Source: Massiliimicrobium timonense (GTDB lineage Bacteria > Bacillota_I > Bacilli_A > Erysipelotrichales > Coprobacillaceae). From it: a stretch of 64,000 bases of DNA. The notes under the pieces are model-generated. The model had not been told where the DNA came from. It saw nothing but the letters and a program-made list of their open reading frames with translations, and made no database searches. Numbering within the stretch: position 1 is the first letter of the stretch; the number at the start of each line of letters is the position of its first letter. Made by a program: the position numbers and the translations under genes. The stretch spans positions 62,001 through 126,000 of the forward strand of contig NZ_NFLJ01000001.1 of assembly GCF_002160865.1 (NCBI RefSeq). Reading direction: 5' to 3'. Positions 15,431-27,837 of this stretch are shown here, piece by piece.

Positions 15431-16327
15431 ATGTATATCATTATATTCTTACTATGTTGTATTATTGGTGGTTTATGTTTTTATATCTATAAACAAAATA
15501 AAAAAATTATTTTTATTTCTAAACAAATCAATGATATTTTATTTCATCATAATGATTTTTATATTCAAAAATATAAAGAGGGAAATCTTTCTATCTTAGA
15601 GAGTGATATATGTAAATTAATCAATAAGATTTATGAACAAAATCATTTATTAGAAAATGAAAAACTGATTTTAAAAGAATATCTGGAAGATATATCTCAT
15701 CAAATGAAAACACCTTTAACAGCTTTAAATTTAATTCATGAAAGATTAAATAAAGCAGAAGGCAATGAAAAAAGACAGTTATTAAAAGAAGAAAAGAAAT
15801 TATTAGATAAAATTGAATGGCTCGTGATGAGTTTATTAAAAATGGCACAATTAGATGCCCAGACAGTTACTTTTCATCAGGAAAGCATTACACAGAAAGA
15901 TTTTGTTTTACAGTTATTAAATCCATTTGAAATACAAATAGATATGAAAGATATTCAATTACAAATCAATATTCAAGAATCAGATATATTCAAATGTGAT
16001 ATTTTATGGACTTTAGAAGCTTTATCCAATATTTTAAAAAATTGTATAGAACATGTAGAACAAAATGGAATCATTCATATAGAAATGAATCAAAATCCTT
16101 TATATGATGAAATCATTATTCAAGATAATGGTTGTGGTATTGATCAGGAAGATTTAAAGCATCTATTTGAAAGATTTTATAAAGGTAAAAATTCAAAAAA
16201 TGATAGTGTTGGAATTGGATTGGCATTAAGTTTAATGATTGTTGAAAAACAAAATGGAACAATTCAAGTAGAAAATACATATCCTGGCACAAAATTTACA
16301 ATTCATTTATATAAAGAAAATGTATAG
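15431..16327 (+). CDS. Sensor histidine kinase (single predicted helix)
   Basis: Membrane kinase paired with the response regulator 3 bases upstream. 298 residues. Only one hydrophobic N-terminal helix is visible (residues 2-20), with almost no extracellular part. Then come the dimerisation/phospho-acceptor motif SHQMKTPLTAL near 94, N box LSNILKNCIEH near 201, G1 DNGCGI, F box LFERFYKG and G2 GIGLALSL. Kinases beside peptide-detoxification transporters often sense through the transporter; one helix rather than two is unusual for that class. Confidence 0.9.
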   Translation: MYIIIFLLCCIIGGLCFYIYKQNKKIIFISKQINDILFHHNDFYIQKYKEGNLSILESDICKLINKIYEQNHLLENEKLILKEYLEDISHQMKTPLTALNLIHERLNKAEGNEKRQLLKEEKKLLDKIEWLVMSLLKMAQLDAQTVTFHQESITQKDFVLQLLNPFEIQIDMKDIQLQINIQESDIFKCDILWTLEALSNILKNCIEHVEQNGIIHIEMNQNPLYDEIIIQDNGCGIDQEDLKHLFERFYKGKNSKNDSVGIGLALSLMIVEKQNGTIQVENTYPGTKFTIHLYKENV

Positions 16328-16338
16328 ATATTTGATTA

Positions 16339-16374
16339 TGACAAATCTGTCACTTTATTGTCACGGGTTTGTCA
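16339..16374 (+). promoter_or_regulatory. Likely response-regulator operator before the ABC genes
   Basis: TGACA (16339-16343), four bases, TGTCA (16348-16352): an inverted pair of the TNACA-N4-TGTNA type bound by BceR-like regulators. TGTCA then recurs at 16359 and 16370, so three copies sit exactly 11 bp apart, on one face of the helix. The last overlaps the -35 element. Confidence 0.65.
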
Positions 16375-16396
16375 TTTTTATTTGATACAATACAAT
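16369..16396 (+). promoter_or_regulatory. Promoter of the ABC ATPase/permease pair
   Basis: TTGTCA (16369-16374), 16 bases, TACAAT (16391-16396); the ATG follows at 16413 behind GAGGAGGGAG. The pair can therefore be induced separately from the regulator genes. Confidence 0.65.
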
Positions 16397-16412
16397 TGAG
16401 GAGGGAGAATAT

Positions 16413-17096
16413 ATGGCAATACTAGAAGTTAAAAATTTAACAAAAATATATGGAAATGATGAAAATAAGGTTGTAGCCTTAGATCATGTTTCATTTACTA
16501 TTGAAAAAGGTGAATTTATAGCTATTGTAGGTTCATCCGGATCAGGGAAGAGTACATTACTGCATTTGATCGGGGGTGTTGATAAACCAACAAGTGGTGA
16601 AGTGATTGTCAATGGACAGAATGTCTATAAAAAGAATGAAAATGAATTAGCCATATTTAGAAGAAGGGAAGTAGGGTTGATTTATCAATTTTATAATTTA
16701 ATTCCTATATTAACCGTTGAAGAAAATATGACATTGCCAGTATTGCTGGATAATAAACAAGTGAATCAGGAAAAACTGGATGAATTACTACGTATATTAG
16801 ATTTGAAATCAAGAGAAAAACATCTACCAAGAGAACTTTCAGGAGGACAGCAACAACGTGTATCAATAGGAAGAGCATTAATGAATGCACCATCACTGGT
16901 TCTTGCGGATGAACCAACAGGAAATCTTGATTCAAAAAACAGTAAAGAAATCATAGATTTACTGAAATTAACACAAAAAAGATATAAACAGACCTTAATC
17001 ATGATTACTCATGATGAAAATATAGCAATGCAGGCAGATAGAATCATCGTCATAGAAGATGGAAAAATAAAAAAAGATGAGGTTTTAAGAAAATGA
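16413..17096 (+). CDS. ABC transporter ATPase of a peptide-detoxification module
   Basis: Cytoplasmic ATPase of the MacB/LolD/BceA group, 227 residues. Walker A GSSGSGKST near 43, Q loop in YQFYNLIP, signature LSGGQQQR near 146, Walker B LVLADEPTGNLD near 164. It overlaps the permease start by 4 bases. With the adjacent regulator, kinase and FtsX-type permease it forms a module of the kind that senses and removes cell-wall-active peptides; the actual ligand is unknown. Confidence 0.92.
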   Translation: MAILEVKNLTKIYGNDENKVVALDHVSFTIEKGEFIAIVGSSGSGKSTLLHLIGGVDKPTSGEVIVNGQNVYKKNENELAIFRRREVGLIYQFYNLIPILTVEENMTLPVLLDNKQVNQEKLDELLRILDLKSREKHLPRELSGGQQQRVSIGRALMNAPSLVLADEPTGNLDSKNSKEIIDLLKLTQKRYKQTLIMITHDENIAMQADRIIVIEDGKIKKDEVLRK

Positions 17097-19492
17097 AAAT
17101 CACGAATACATTGACTTTAAGATATTTGAAAGCCAATAAGAAAAGAAGTTTATTAACGATGTTATGCATTATGGTATCAGTAATTATGATGAGTAGTGTA
17201 GGAATAGCTTTTTCATCAGGTAAAGCCTATTATAAAAGTTATATAGAAAAAACAATAGGAGATTATCATTATCGCATTGTTGATAATAGACAACAAATTA
17301 TTGATTTAATAAAAGATGATTCTCAAGTCGATGAATATTATTTTTCTTGTACAACACAACTTGATTATCAAGATTCACAGTTATATATGAAGTCTGGTGA
17401 TTCATTATATTTTCAAAAGAAAGGACTCTATGATTATATTATTGATGGAAGATTACCTGTTAATAAGAATGAAATTGTCATAACACCAGAATTTTTAAAA
17501 ATGAATCATATTGATAAAAAAATAGGAGATCAGATAACATTTGATAATCAACAAACATATACAATTGTAGGATTTATGAATAGTTATCAATCTCAAGATT
17601 TCATGGGAAATATATATCAGGCATTTTCTTATATAGATTTAACTCAAGATTATACAATGTATATTAAAGATAAAGATGTTTCCAAAAATATATTTCAGCA
17701 TGTACAAAATTTAAAGGAAAAAATACAAAACATGGAGAGTACAACATCTTCCAAATATTATATACCATATAATTCATCTTATTTGGCTGTACAGAATATC
17801 TTTGAAGAAGGTTTAACTGCTGGATATACAGATGTATATCATATGATTTATATTATGATTGGTATTATTAGTTTTGTATCTGTTATGATTATATATCAGG
17901 CATTCCATCTATCAACAACAGATCGTATTCAATATCTTGGGATGCTTTCAAGCGTAGGTGCTACGCCTAAACAAAAGAAATGTTCTGTTTATTTTGAAGG
18001 ATTCATATTATCCATTATTGCGATACCATTTGGAATTCTATGTAGTTTTATAGGATTAAATATTGCTTTTTCATTTGCTAATCAAATGAAAATTTTAAAA
18101 GATCTCAACTTATCTATTCATACGCAAATCTCACCATTATATTTATGTCTCGTTATTATAGGTTCGTTTTTGATTACTTTTATCGCATTATATATACCTG
18201 CAAGAAGAATATCAAAAATATCTGTGATGGATGCTTTAACGAAAAGTGATGAAGTTAAAGTGAAAAAGAAAAGACTTCAATTAAATCGTTTTTTATCAAA
18301 ATTTTTAAATGTTTCATGGCAATTGTCTATTAAAAATTATAAAAGACAAGGAATCAAATCCAGAGTTATTATTATTTCCTTAATGTTATCAATGATTATC
18401 TTTGTTTCTATGACAAGTTTTGGTAAAAATTTTATTAATACTGTCAAAAAAGAAAGTGGTATTCATGATTATGATATTTCAGTTTCAGATGTCAAAATGA
18501 AAAATAGACAAGATGTTATTGATATTTTAAATAACAGTCAATATGATAATGATTATTATTTGAGAGGATTAGAATTTGTTAATGTAGATATTGATCCTGA
18601 TTATTTAACATATGAAAGTCCAAAAACTATAGGAATTTATATTCAATGTATTGACAATCAAAGATTTAATCAATTATGTGAGGATAATGGTATTCAGCCA
18701 TCAAATGATTTAGCATTAACATATAATCAATCTTTAATCTTGGGCGAAAATGAAACAGAAATTTCGTCAGTTTATAAAAAAATGGACAGAAACTTCATTC
18801 AAGATATATATATCAGTTATCTAGATGAAAAAACTGAAAAAGAAAAGAAGATAGATATTCAAAATTTTCAAGATATTCAAATGATAGAAACATCTGATGA
18901 ATATAATATAATTAATCCTTATGAATTAACTTTTATTGTTTCCACAGACTATTTTGAAAAAGAGTTTGGGTCTACGAATATAGAAATTTATATTCAGACA
19001 CAACAACATGAACAATTAAATCAAGAATTGGAATCTTATGGATTAAGCAGTTACGATGAAACATCAGCTAATCAGGAAAGAATTGAGTTTATGACAATTG
19101 TAGAGATATTTGTTTATGGATTTATAACAATTTTACTTATATTTACATTATTAAATATCTTAAATATGATGAGTGCCAGCATAGAAAAAAGGAAAAAAGA
19201 ATTTGCGATGTTCATGAGTATAGGCATGAGTGTCAATGATATGAAAAAAATGTTATGGAAAGAATCTTCTATTTATGGCATAAAATCATTTGTATATAGT
19301 TTACCATTCTGTATAATAATAGAATTTCTATTATATAATTTATCTTTTAACACTATACCTTTTAGACCATCATGGATAGCTTATTTGATATCATTTATAG
19401 TGATGATGATAGTGATGATCTTAACATTTAAATTAGGATTAAATCGTTTTAGAAAACAGAATATTATAGAAACATTAAAAGATGATATGTAG
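17093..19492 (+). CDS. ABC transporter permease, FtsX/MacB type, two large ectodomains
   Basis: 799-residue membrane partner of the preceding ATPase. Reading the hydrophobic stretches gives about eight helices in two similar halves: helix 1 (20-40), an extracellular domain to about 245, three helices (250-380); then helix 5 (425-445), a second extracellular domain to about 675 and three final helices. Both halves match FtsX-like units (for example AFHLSTTDRIQYLGMLSSVG and MMSASIEKRKKEFAMFMSIG). Classical BceB permeases have one large loop, so this is a divergent member. Confidence 0.88.
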   Translation: MKITNTLTLRYLKANKKRSLLTMLCIMVSVIMMSSVGIAFSSGKAYYKSYIEKTIGDYHYRIVDNRQQIIDLIKDDSQVDEYYFSCTTQLDYQDSQLYMKSGDSLYFQKKGLYDYIIDGRLPVNKNEIVITPEFLKMNHIDKKIGDQITFDNQQTYTIVGFMNSYQSQDFMGNIYQAFSYIDLTQDYTMYIKDKDVSKNIFQHVQNLKEKIQNMESTTSSKYYIPYNSSYLAVQNIFEEGLTAGYTDVYHMIYIMIGIISFVSVMIIYQAFHLSTTDRIQYLGMLSSVGATPKQKKCSVYFEGFILSIIAIPFGILCSFIGLNIAFSFANQMKILKDLNLSIHTQISPLYLCLVIIGSFLITFIALYIPARRISKISVMDALTKSDEVKVKKKRLQLNRFLSKFLNVSWQLSIKNYKRQGIKSRVIIISLMLSMIIFVSMTSFGKNFINTVKKESGIHDYDISVSDVKMKNRQDVIDILNNSQYDNDYYLRGLEFVNVDIDPDYLTYESPKTIGIYIQCIDNQRFNQLCEDNGIQPSNDLALTYNQSLILGENETEISSVYKKMDRNFIQDIYISYLDEKTEKEKKIDIQNFQDIQMIETSDEYNIINPYELTFIVSTDYFEKEFGSTNIEIYIQTQQHEQLNQELESYGLSSYDETSANQERIEFMTIVEIFVYGFITILLIFTLLNILNMMSASIEKRKKEFAMFMSIGMSVNDMKKMLWKESSIYGIKSFVYSLPFCIIIEFLLYNLSFNTIPFRPSWIAYLISFIVMMIVMILTFKLGLNRFRKQNIIETLKDDM

Positions 19493-19626
19493 TCAAAAAG
19501 ACTATATATCATTTTTTAGCTTATATTTAGCTTATAAGAGGTTTTTATATAAAAATGAGATTTATCACTTTTTTTATAAATATTGAATATAAGCCATAAA
19601 AACTATCATTTTTGATGTTTTTGTGA

Positions 19627-19632
19627 TATAAT
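19627..19632 (+). promoter_or_regulatory. Putative -10 before yaaA
   Basis: TATAAT at 19627-19632, 33 bases before the yaaA start. No good -35 is visible. The intergenic stretch 19493-19665 otherwise shows only a direct repeat AGCTTATA. A local promoter is expected because the inserted module separates yaaA from dnaN. Confidence 0.4.
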
Positions 19633-19665
19633 AGTTCAGGTTATGAAAGTATGGGTGATAAATAT

Positions 19666-19870
19666 ATGAAAGAAGTTACAATTCATAGTGAGTATATTAC
19701 TTTAGGACAATTACTTAAATTAGCTGATGCTGTAAGTAGTGGAGCTGAAGCTAAATTAGTCATTAGTGATGGACTGGTTCTTGTCAATGGTGAAGTAGAA
19801 ACAAGACGTGGGAAAAAGCTCTATCATCAGGATATTGTTTCTTTTGATGGACAAGAATATCTAATCATTA

Positions 19871-19884
<14 letters not shown>
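19666..19884 (+). CDS. yaaA: S4-domain RNA-binding protein YaaA
   Basis: 72-residue S4-like RNA-binding protein conserved between dnaN and recF in Firmicutes; links to ribosome assembly are known for the family. The S4 pattern is visible: ITLGQLLKLADAVSSGAEAK, then VLVNGEVETRRGKKLY. The ATG at 19666 is preferred to 19651 because GGGTGA then lies at proper distance. Its end overlaps recF by 14 bases. Confidence 0.9.
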
Positions 19885-22889
<3,005 letters not shown>

Positions 22890-22904
22890 TAAAGGAGAGA
22901 AAAA

Positions 22905-25364
22905 ATGGAAGAACGTGGAATTAAGAAAAGATCATTAACAAAAGAAATGAAACAATCCTTTATCAATTATGCCATGTCAGTTATTGTTCAAAGAGCTTTA
23001 CCAGATGTGAGAGATGGATTAAAGCCTGTTCAAAGAAGAATTGTGCATGGAATGAATGAACTTGGATGTTATAGTGATAAACCATATAAGAAATCAGCGC
23101 GTATTGTTGGGGAGGTTATGGGGAAATACCATCCTCATGGTGACTCTTCAATCTATGAAGCTTTAGTTCGTATGGCACAGGATTTCAGTTATCGTTATAT
23201 GTTAGTAGACGGTCATGGAAACTTTGGTTCTATTGATGGTGATGGCGCTGCGGCACAACGTTATACTGAAGCCAGAATGTCTAAGATTTCTATGGAAATG
23301 GTGAGAGATATTAATAAAGATACAGTCAATTTTATTCCTAACTATGATGGTGAAGAATCAGAACCAGAAGTTATGCCATCACGTTTCCCTAATTTATTAG
23401 TCAATGGGACAACAGGAATTGCAGTTGGTATGGCTACAAATATTCCACCTCATAATTTAGGTGAAGTCATTGATGCCATATCGGCTGTTTCTCATAATCC
23501 TGATATTACGATTCTAGAATTAATGGAAAATTATATTCAGGGACCTGATTTTCCAACAGGAGCTTATATCTTAGGTAAATCAGCGATTAAAAAAGCTTAT
23601 GAAACTGGTAATGGCTTAATTGTCATGAGAGCGAAAACGGATATTATTGATATTCATGGTGGTAAAAAAGCTATTGTTGTTACTGAAATACCATATATGG
23701 TCAATAAAGCTCGTTTAATTGAAAAAATGGCTGAACATGTTAAAGAAAAACGTATTGAAGGTATTACAGAAATACGTGATGAATCTAACCGTGAAGGTAT
23801 TCGTATTATGATTGAACTTCGTAAAGATGTTCAACCAGAAGTCATTTTAAATCAGTTATTTAAATTAACAGCTTTACAGACAACTTTTGGTGTAAATTCT
23901 ATTGCCTTAGTGAATAACCAACCTCAAACTTTAAATCTAAAACAAATGATTACTTACTATCTTGATCATCAAGAAGAAGTGATTAGAAGAAGAACAGCTT
24001 ATGATTTAAAGAAAGCTGAAGATCGTGCTCATATTTTAGATGGTTTAAAAAGAGCATTAGATCAGATTGATGCTATTATTGAACTCATTCGTTCATCACG
24101 AACAACAGAAATTATTCAACAGAGATTGATGGATGAATTTGATATGTCTGATCGACAAGCAAAAGCAATCAGAGAAATGCAGCTTCAAAGATTAGCTGGT
24201 TTGGAAAGAGAAAAGATTGAAAATGAATTAAATCAATTATTAGAATTGATTGCTGATTTAAAAGATATTCTTGCAAAAAGAGAAAGAATATTAGAAATTA
24301 TTGAAAAAGAATTATTAGAAATTAAAGCTAAATTTGCTGATAAGAGAAGAACTGAAATTATTCAAGGAACATTTGATTTAGAAGATGAAGATTTAATTCC
24401 AGTCGAAGATGTGATTATTTCTTTAACTTCTAATGGATATGTCAAACGTATGCCTGTTGATACTTATAAAACACAAAATAGAGGTGGTAGAGGTATCAAA
24501 GGTATGGGAACCAATGAGGATGATATTGTGGATGCTCTTATTCATATGAGTACTCATGATGATTTATTATTCTTTACAAACTTTGGTAAAGTCTATCGTT
24601 TAAAAGGATATAATATTCCTGAATTTGGTAGAACTGCTAAAGGATTACCTGTTGTTAATTTATTAAATCTAGATAAAGATGAAAGTGTTAAATCTATGAT
24701 TTCTATTGATAAAGATGATATTGATGAAGATAAGAATCTATATCTATTCTTTGTGACATTAAATGGTTTAGTTAAGAAAACTTCTATTGAAGAATTTAAA
24801 AATATTAGACAGTCTGGTAAGATTGCGATTAATTTAAAAGATGAAGATCAGTTGGTTGCTGTGAAATTAACAAAAGAAAATGAAGAAATTCTTGTTGCAG
24901 CATCTAATGGAAAATTAATTAGATTTAATGAAAATGATGTCAGACCAATGGGTAGAACAGCATCTGGTGTCAAAGGTATTAATGTAGATGGTAGTCATGT
25001 TGTGGGTATGACAACAAACGGAGAAGGACAATATATTATGGCTATTAGTGAAAATGGTTATGGTAAGATGTCTCCAATAGAAGATTACCGTGAATCACAT
25101 CGTGGTGGTAAAGGTGTAAAAACAATTAATACGACTGAAAAGACAGGACAATTGGTAGCTTTAAGAGCTGTTAATGGTGATGAAGATTTATTAATCATGA
25201 CAAGTGAAGGTATTATGATTAGACTTCCAATGGAACAAGTAAAATTGGCTGGAAGAAATACTCAAGGTGTCAGATTGATTAAAGTTGCTGAAGGATCAAT
25301 TGTTTCAAGTGTAGAAGTTGTTGATAAATCTGAAGAAGAAACTGAAGATAATGAAGAAGAATAG
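22905..25364 (+). CDS. gyrA: DNA gyrase subunit A
   Basis: Breakage-reunion subunit of gyrase, 819 residues. The active-site Tyr lies in [10 protein letters not shown] near residue 122. The quinolone-resistance region reads [17 protein letters not shown], with Ser at the first key position and Glu at the second, the usual sensitive-type residues. The GyrA box is seen in [10 protein letters not shown]. The acidic C-terminal tail [10 protein letters not shown] is typical. Fifteen bases after gyrB. Confidence 0.98.
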   Translation: MEERGIKKRSLTKEMKQSFINYAMSVIVQRALPDVRDGLKPVQRRIVHGMNELGCYSDKPYKKSARIVGEVMGKYHPHGDSSIYEALVRMAQDFSYRYMLVDGHGNFGSIDGDGAAAQRYTEARMSKISMEMVRDINKDTVNFIPNYDGEESEPEVMPSRFPNLLVNGTTGIAVGMATNIPPHNLGEVIDAISAVSHNPDITILELMENYIQGPDFPTGAYILGKSAIKKAYETGNGLIVMRAKTDIIDIHGGKKAIVVTEIPYMVNKARLIEKMAEHVKEKRIEGITEIRDESNREGIRIMIELRKDVQPEVILNQLFKLTALQTTFGVNSIALVNNQPQTLNLKQMITYYLDHQEEVIRRRTAYDLKKAEDRAHILDGLKRALDQIDAIIELIRSSRTTEIIQQRLMDEFDMSDRQAKAIREMQLQRLAGLEREKIENELNQLLELIADLKDILAKRERILEIIEKELLEIKAKFADKRRTEIIQGTFDLEDEDLIPVEDVIISLTSNGYVKRMPVDTYKTQNRGGRGIKGMGTNEDDIVDALIHMSTHDDLLFFTNFGKVYRLKGYNIPEFGRTAKGLPVVNLLNLDKDESVKSMISIDKDDIDEDKNLYLFFVTLNGLVKKTSIEEFKNIRQSGKIAINLKDEDQLVAVKLTKENEEILVAASNGKLIRFNENDVRPMGRTASGVKGINVDGSHVVGMTTNGEGQYIMAISENGYGKMSPIEDYRESHRGGKGVKTINTTEKTGQLVALRAVNGDEDLLIMTSEGIMIRLPMEQVKLAGRNTQGVRLIKVAEGSIVSSVEVVDKSEEETEDNEEE

Positions 25365-25386
25365 TATGTCGTAGGACATACTATTC
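25359..25386 (+). terminator. Strong hairpin at the gyrA stop, without U-run
   Basis: GAATAGTATGTC (25359-25370) and GACATACTATTC (25375-25386) form a perfect 12-bp stem with a 4-base loop. It contains the gyrA stop. The following bases are not U-rich, so it may be a processing or stability element rather than a full terminator. Confidence 0.5.
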
Positions 25387-25405
25387 TCTTATGGGGAAGG
25401 AAAAA

Positions 25406-26605
25406 ATGAGAAAACTCAATAAAAAACATGTTATGATAACATTCATTCCTATCATTGTTATGATTGTTTTGATTTTTTGGTTTGTGTTTAGAAAAACAGA
25501 AACATTAGAATTAATAGGAAATGAAAAAGAAGTTTTCATGCTAAATTCTATTTATGAAGAAAAGGGAACAAATCTTGAAGATGTAGAAATGATTGGGAAT
25601 GTTGATACATCTCAAGAAGGACAATATGAAATTAAATATCAATACAAAAATCAGACTGTTAAACGTCTTGTTGAAGTCTTAAATAATAAACAAATCGTTA
25701 TGAATTTAAATGGATCTCAGGATACTTATGTTTTAAAAGGACAGAAGTATATAGAATCAGGATGTCATGTTATTGATTAAAATGAAGGTAATCTGACTGA
25801 TCAAGTTAAAATCACAGGAAAAGTTGATACTCAAAAGGTTGGCGATTATGAGATTATATATTCTGTTCAAAATAAAGAAGGTATCTATTGTTCTAAGAAA
25901 CGAATCGTACATGTTGTCAATGAATTTGAAAAAAATAGTCATGGGATACCTGTTTTAATGTATCATTATGTCTATACTCCAGATGATTTACCAAAAACGA
26001 TAAATACAAATTATATTCTTGATTCAAAATTAGAAGAACAATTAAAATATTTAAAAGAACAAGATTTTTATTTTCCATCATATCAGGAATTATCAGCTTA
26101 TATAAAAGGTGAAATTGATTTGCCAAAGAAAAGTGTTATTTTAACCTTTGATGATGGACAAAAAGGATTTTTAAAGTATGGTATTCCATTATTAGAAAAA
26201 TATCAGATTCCAGCAACTTCGTTTATTATTGTATCCCAAAATGGAAAAGAAAAAGTAAAAAAATATGCCAGTGAGTATATTACTTTTCAATCTCATTCGT
26301 ATGATATGCATAAAGGTGGAGGAAATATTGGACATGGTGGTATTATCAGTGCTTTAAATATGGAACAAATTAAAGAAGATTTATTAAAAGCTCAAAATAT
26401 TGTTGAAAATACAGAAGCTTTTGCTTATCCATATGGAGATGTCACAGTACAAGGACAACAAGCTATTCAAGAAGCTGAAATTTTATGTGCTTTTACAACA
26501 GAGTATGGAAAAGTAAAAAAAGGTCAGGATCCAACAAAATTACCACGAGTACGTGTACTTGGTGAATCATCATTGCAATCATATATAGCATCATTAGGAA
26601 TGTAA
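25406..26605 (+). pseudogene. Polysaccharide deacetylase gene with an in-frame stop
   Basis: One continuous reading frame interrupted by TAA at 25778-25780. The N-terminal part has a membrane anchor (residues 8-30) and an Ig-like repeat; a second similar repeat lies after the stop (QVKITGKVDTQKVGDYEI). The C-terminal half is a NodB deacetylase domain with PVLMYHYV, TFDDG and the metal-binding SHSYDMH. The 3' half has no ribosome site near 25958, so secretion and activity should be lost. A single substitution (for example AAA to TAA) explains the stop; sequencing error is the alternative. Confidence 0.8.
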
Positions 26606-26643
26606 AAAAGATTTCTACTTCAATTATGTAGAAATCTTTTTTT
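26604..26643 (+). terminator. Terminator after the deacetylase pseudogene
   Basis: AAAAAAGATTTCTAC (26604-26618) pairs with GTAGAAATCTTTTTT (26628-26642); A-run and T-run allow use in both directions, and it also ends near the minus-strand gene at 26673. Confidence 0.85.
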
Positions 26644-26672
26644 AGAATGATGTTCAAATAATGTGTATTGAA

Positions 26673-27014
26673 TTATTTGTTTTTATAATTTTTAATAGCT
26701 TCTTTAAATTTATTTAAAAAAGCATCTTCACCTAAAGTGTTGATTTTAAAAAACATAGCTTGACTTCCACCGGAACTTATAGCAGTGACCTGAATATGAT
26801 TTTGATATTCTGTTATAGTAATAGACAAGCTTAATCGGTTTCCGCCTGTATAACTATATCTCTCTAATATTAAAATACCAACATGAACATCGTGTATATC
26901 ATAATAATGTTCATCTTCTATTGAAGCTGAAAAACTTGAATTTATTAATTCATTTTTTAAAAACTGACAGAAATGATTGAAAGAACCATGAAGTTCACAA
27001 GAATATTTAGCCAT
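26673..27014 (-). CDS. DUF6054-like protein of unknown function
   Basis: 113-residue cytoplasmic protein without membrane segments. The stretch SSFSASIEDEH, then ERYSYTGGNRLSLSITI and ISSGGSQAMFFKINTLGE resembles, from memory, a conserved Firmicutes family of unknown function (DUF6054). The ATG at 27014 is chosen because AAGGAGGT is 6-7 bases upstream; the ATG at 27020 touches the ribosome site. It stands alone between two convergent or divergent neighbours. Confidence 0.6.
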   Translation of the reverse strand: MAKYSCELHGSFNHFCQFLKNELINSSFSASIEDEHYYDIHDVHVGILILERYSYTGGNRLSLSITITEYQNHIQVTAISSGGSQAMFFKINTLGEDAFLNKFKEAIKNYKNK

Positions 27015-27096
27015 GATCATACCTCCTTATTTATAGATTATCATGAAGTTTTGAAAATCATGTGTATTTTATATGTTCATATCATTTCAACAATAT

Positions 27097-27125
27097 TTGA
27101 CAAATATCTTGATCTTTTCTACAAT
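27097..27125 (+). promoter_or_regulatory. Promoter of the DUF4230 gene
   Basis: TTGACA (27097-27102), 17 bases, TACAAT (27120-27125), then TAGGTG and ATG at 27147. Confidence 0.75.
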
Positions 27126-27146
27126 GTTTGTAAGTAGGTGAAATGA

Positions 27147-27758
27147 ATGAAAAAAATACAAATCAGTCAAACTTTAAAAAATATTATTGTTATTGTTGTG
27201 ATAGCAGTTGTTTTCTTTTTTGTTGGAAAAGTATGGCCAAGTGGTGAAGAACCAACAGCTATAACAAGTGATTTATTGTCACAACAAATTCAAGGTATTA
27301 GCGAACTAGCAAGTGTAGAATATAATTATACTAATATGGGAAAATATGAAAATCAGGCGACTTTTTATGGTTGGAAAGTCCCTTTTACAACAAAGAGTTT
27401 TATTTTATCTTATGATGGAAAAATAAAAGCAGGAATAGATATGAGCTTAGTAGAAGTTCATATGAGTGGAAAGAATATCAATATTAGTATTCCTGAAGCT
27501 AAAATTCTTTCTCATGAGATAGATGAAAAAAGTATTGAAGTTTTTGATGAAACAAAGAATATTTTTAATCAAATTAGTATTACTGATTATAATCAATTTG
27601 CGATAGATCAAAAAGAAAGTATGGAAAATAAAGCAAAAGAGAAAGGATTATTAGAAGAAGCACAGAATAAAGCACAAGAAACGATTAAAACTTTTGTTGA
27701 ATCTATGTGTTCTTCAGATGATGAATATAAAATTGAAATAAAGATGGCAGAATCTTAA
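27147..27758 (+). CDS. DUF4230 family membrane-anchored protein
   Basis: 203 residues with one N-terminal helix (about 12-30) and an extracytoplasmic domain. The segment ELASVEYNYTNMGKYEN followed by YDGKIKAGIDMSLVEV and IPEAKILSHEID matches the DUF4230 pattern. The C-terminal third is predicted helical and charged. Function unknown. Own promoter and terminator. Confidence 0.75.
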   Translation: MKKIQISQTLKNIIVIVVIAVVFFFVGKVWPSGEEPTAITSDLLSQQIQGISELASVEYNYTNMGKYENQATFYGWKVPFTTKSFILSYDGKIKAGIDMSLVEVHMSGKNINISIPEAKILSHEIDEKSIEVFDETKNIFNQISITDYNQFAIDQKESMENKAKEKGLLEEAQNKAQETIKTFVESMCSSDDEYKIEIKMAES

Positions 27759-27776
27759 GATGTTCTGCTTTTTTTG
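27746..27776 (+). terminator. Terminator of the DUF4230 gene
   Basis: GGCAGAATC and GATGTTCTGC form a stem over the stop codon, followed by seven T. The symporter promoter begins immediately after. Confidence 0.7.
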
Positions 27777-27804
27777 TTGAAATATGTAAAGTTTATAGTA
27801 TAAT
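27777..27804 (+). promoter_or_regulatory. Promoter of the symporter gene
   Basis: TTGAAA (27777-27782), 16 bases, TATAAT (27799-27804). Confidence 0.7.
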
Positions 27805-27837
27805 GTTAGAAGTTTGGAGATAAGTGGGAGGTTATAT

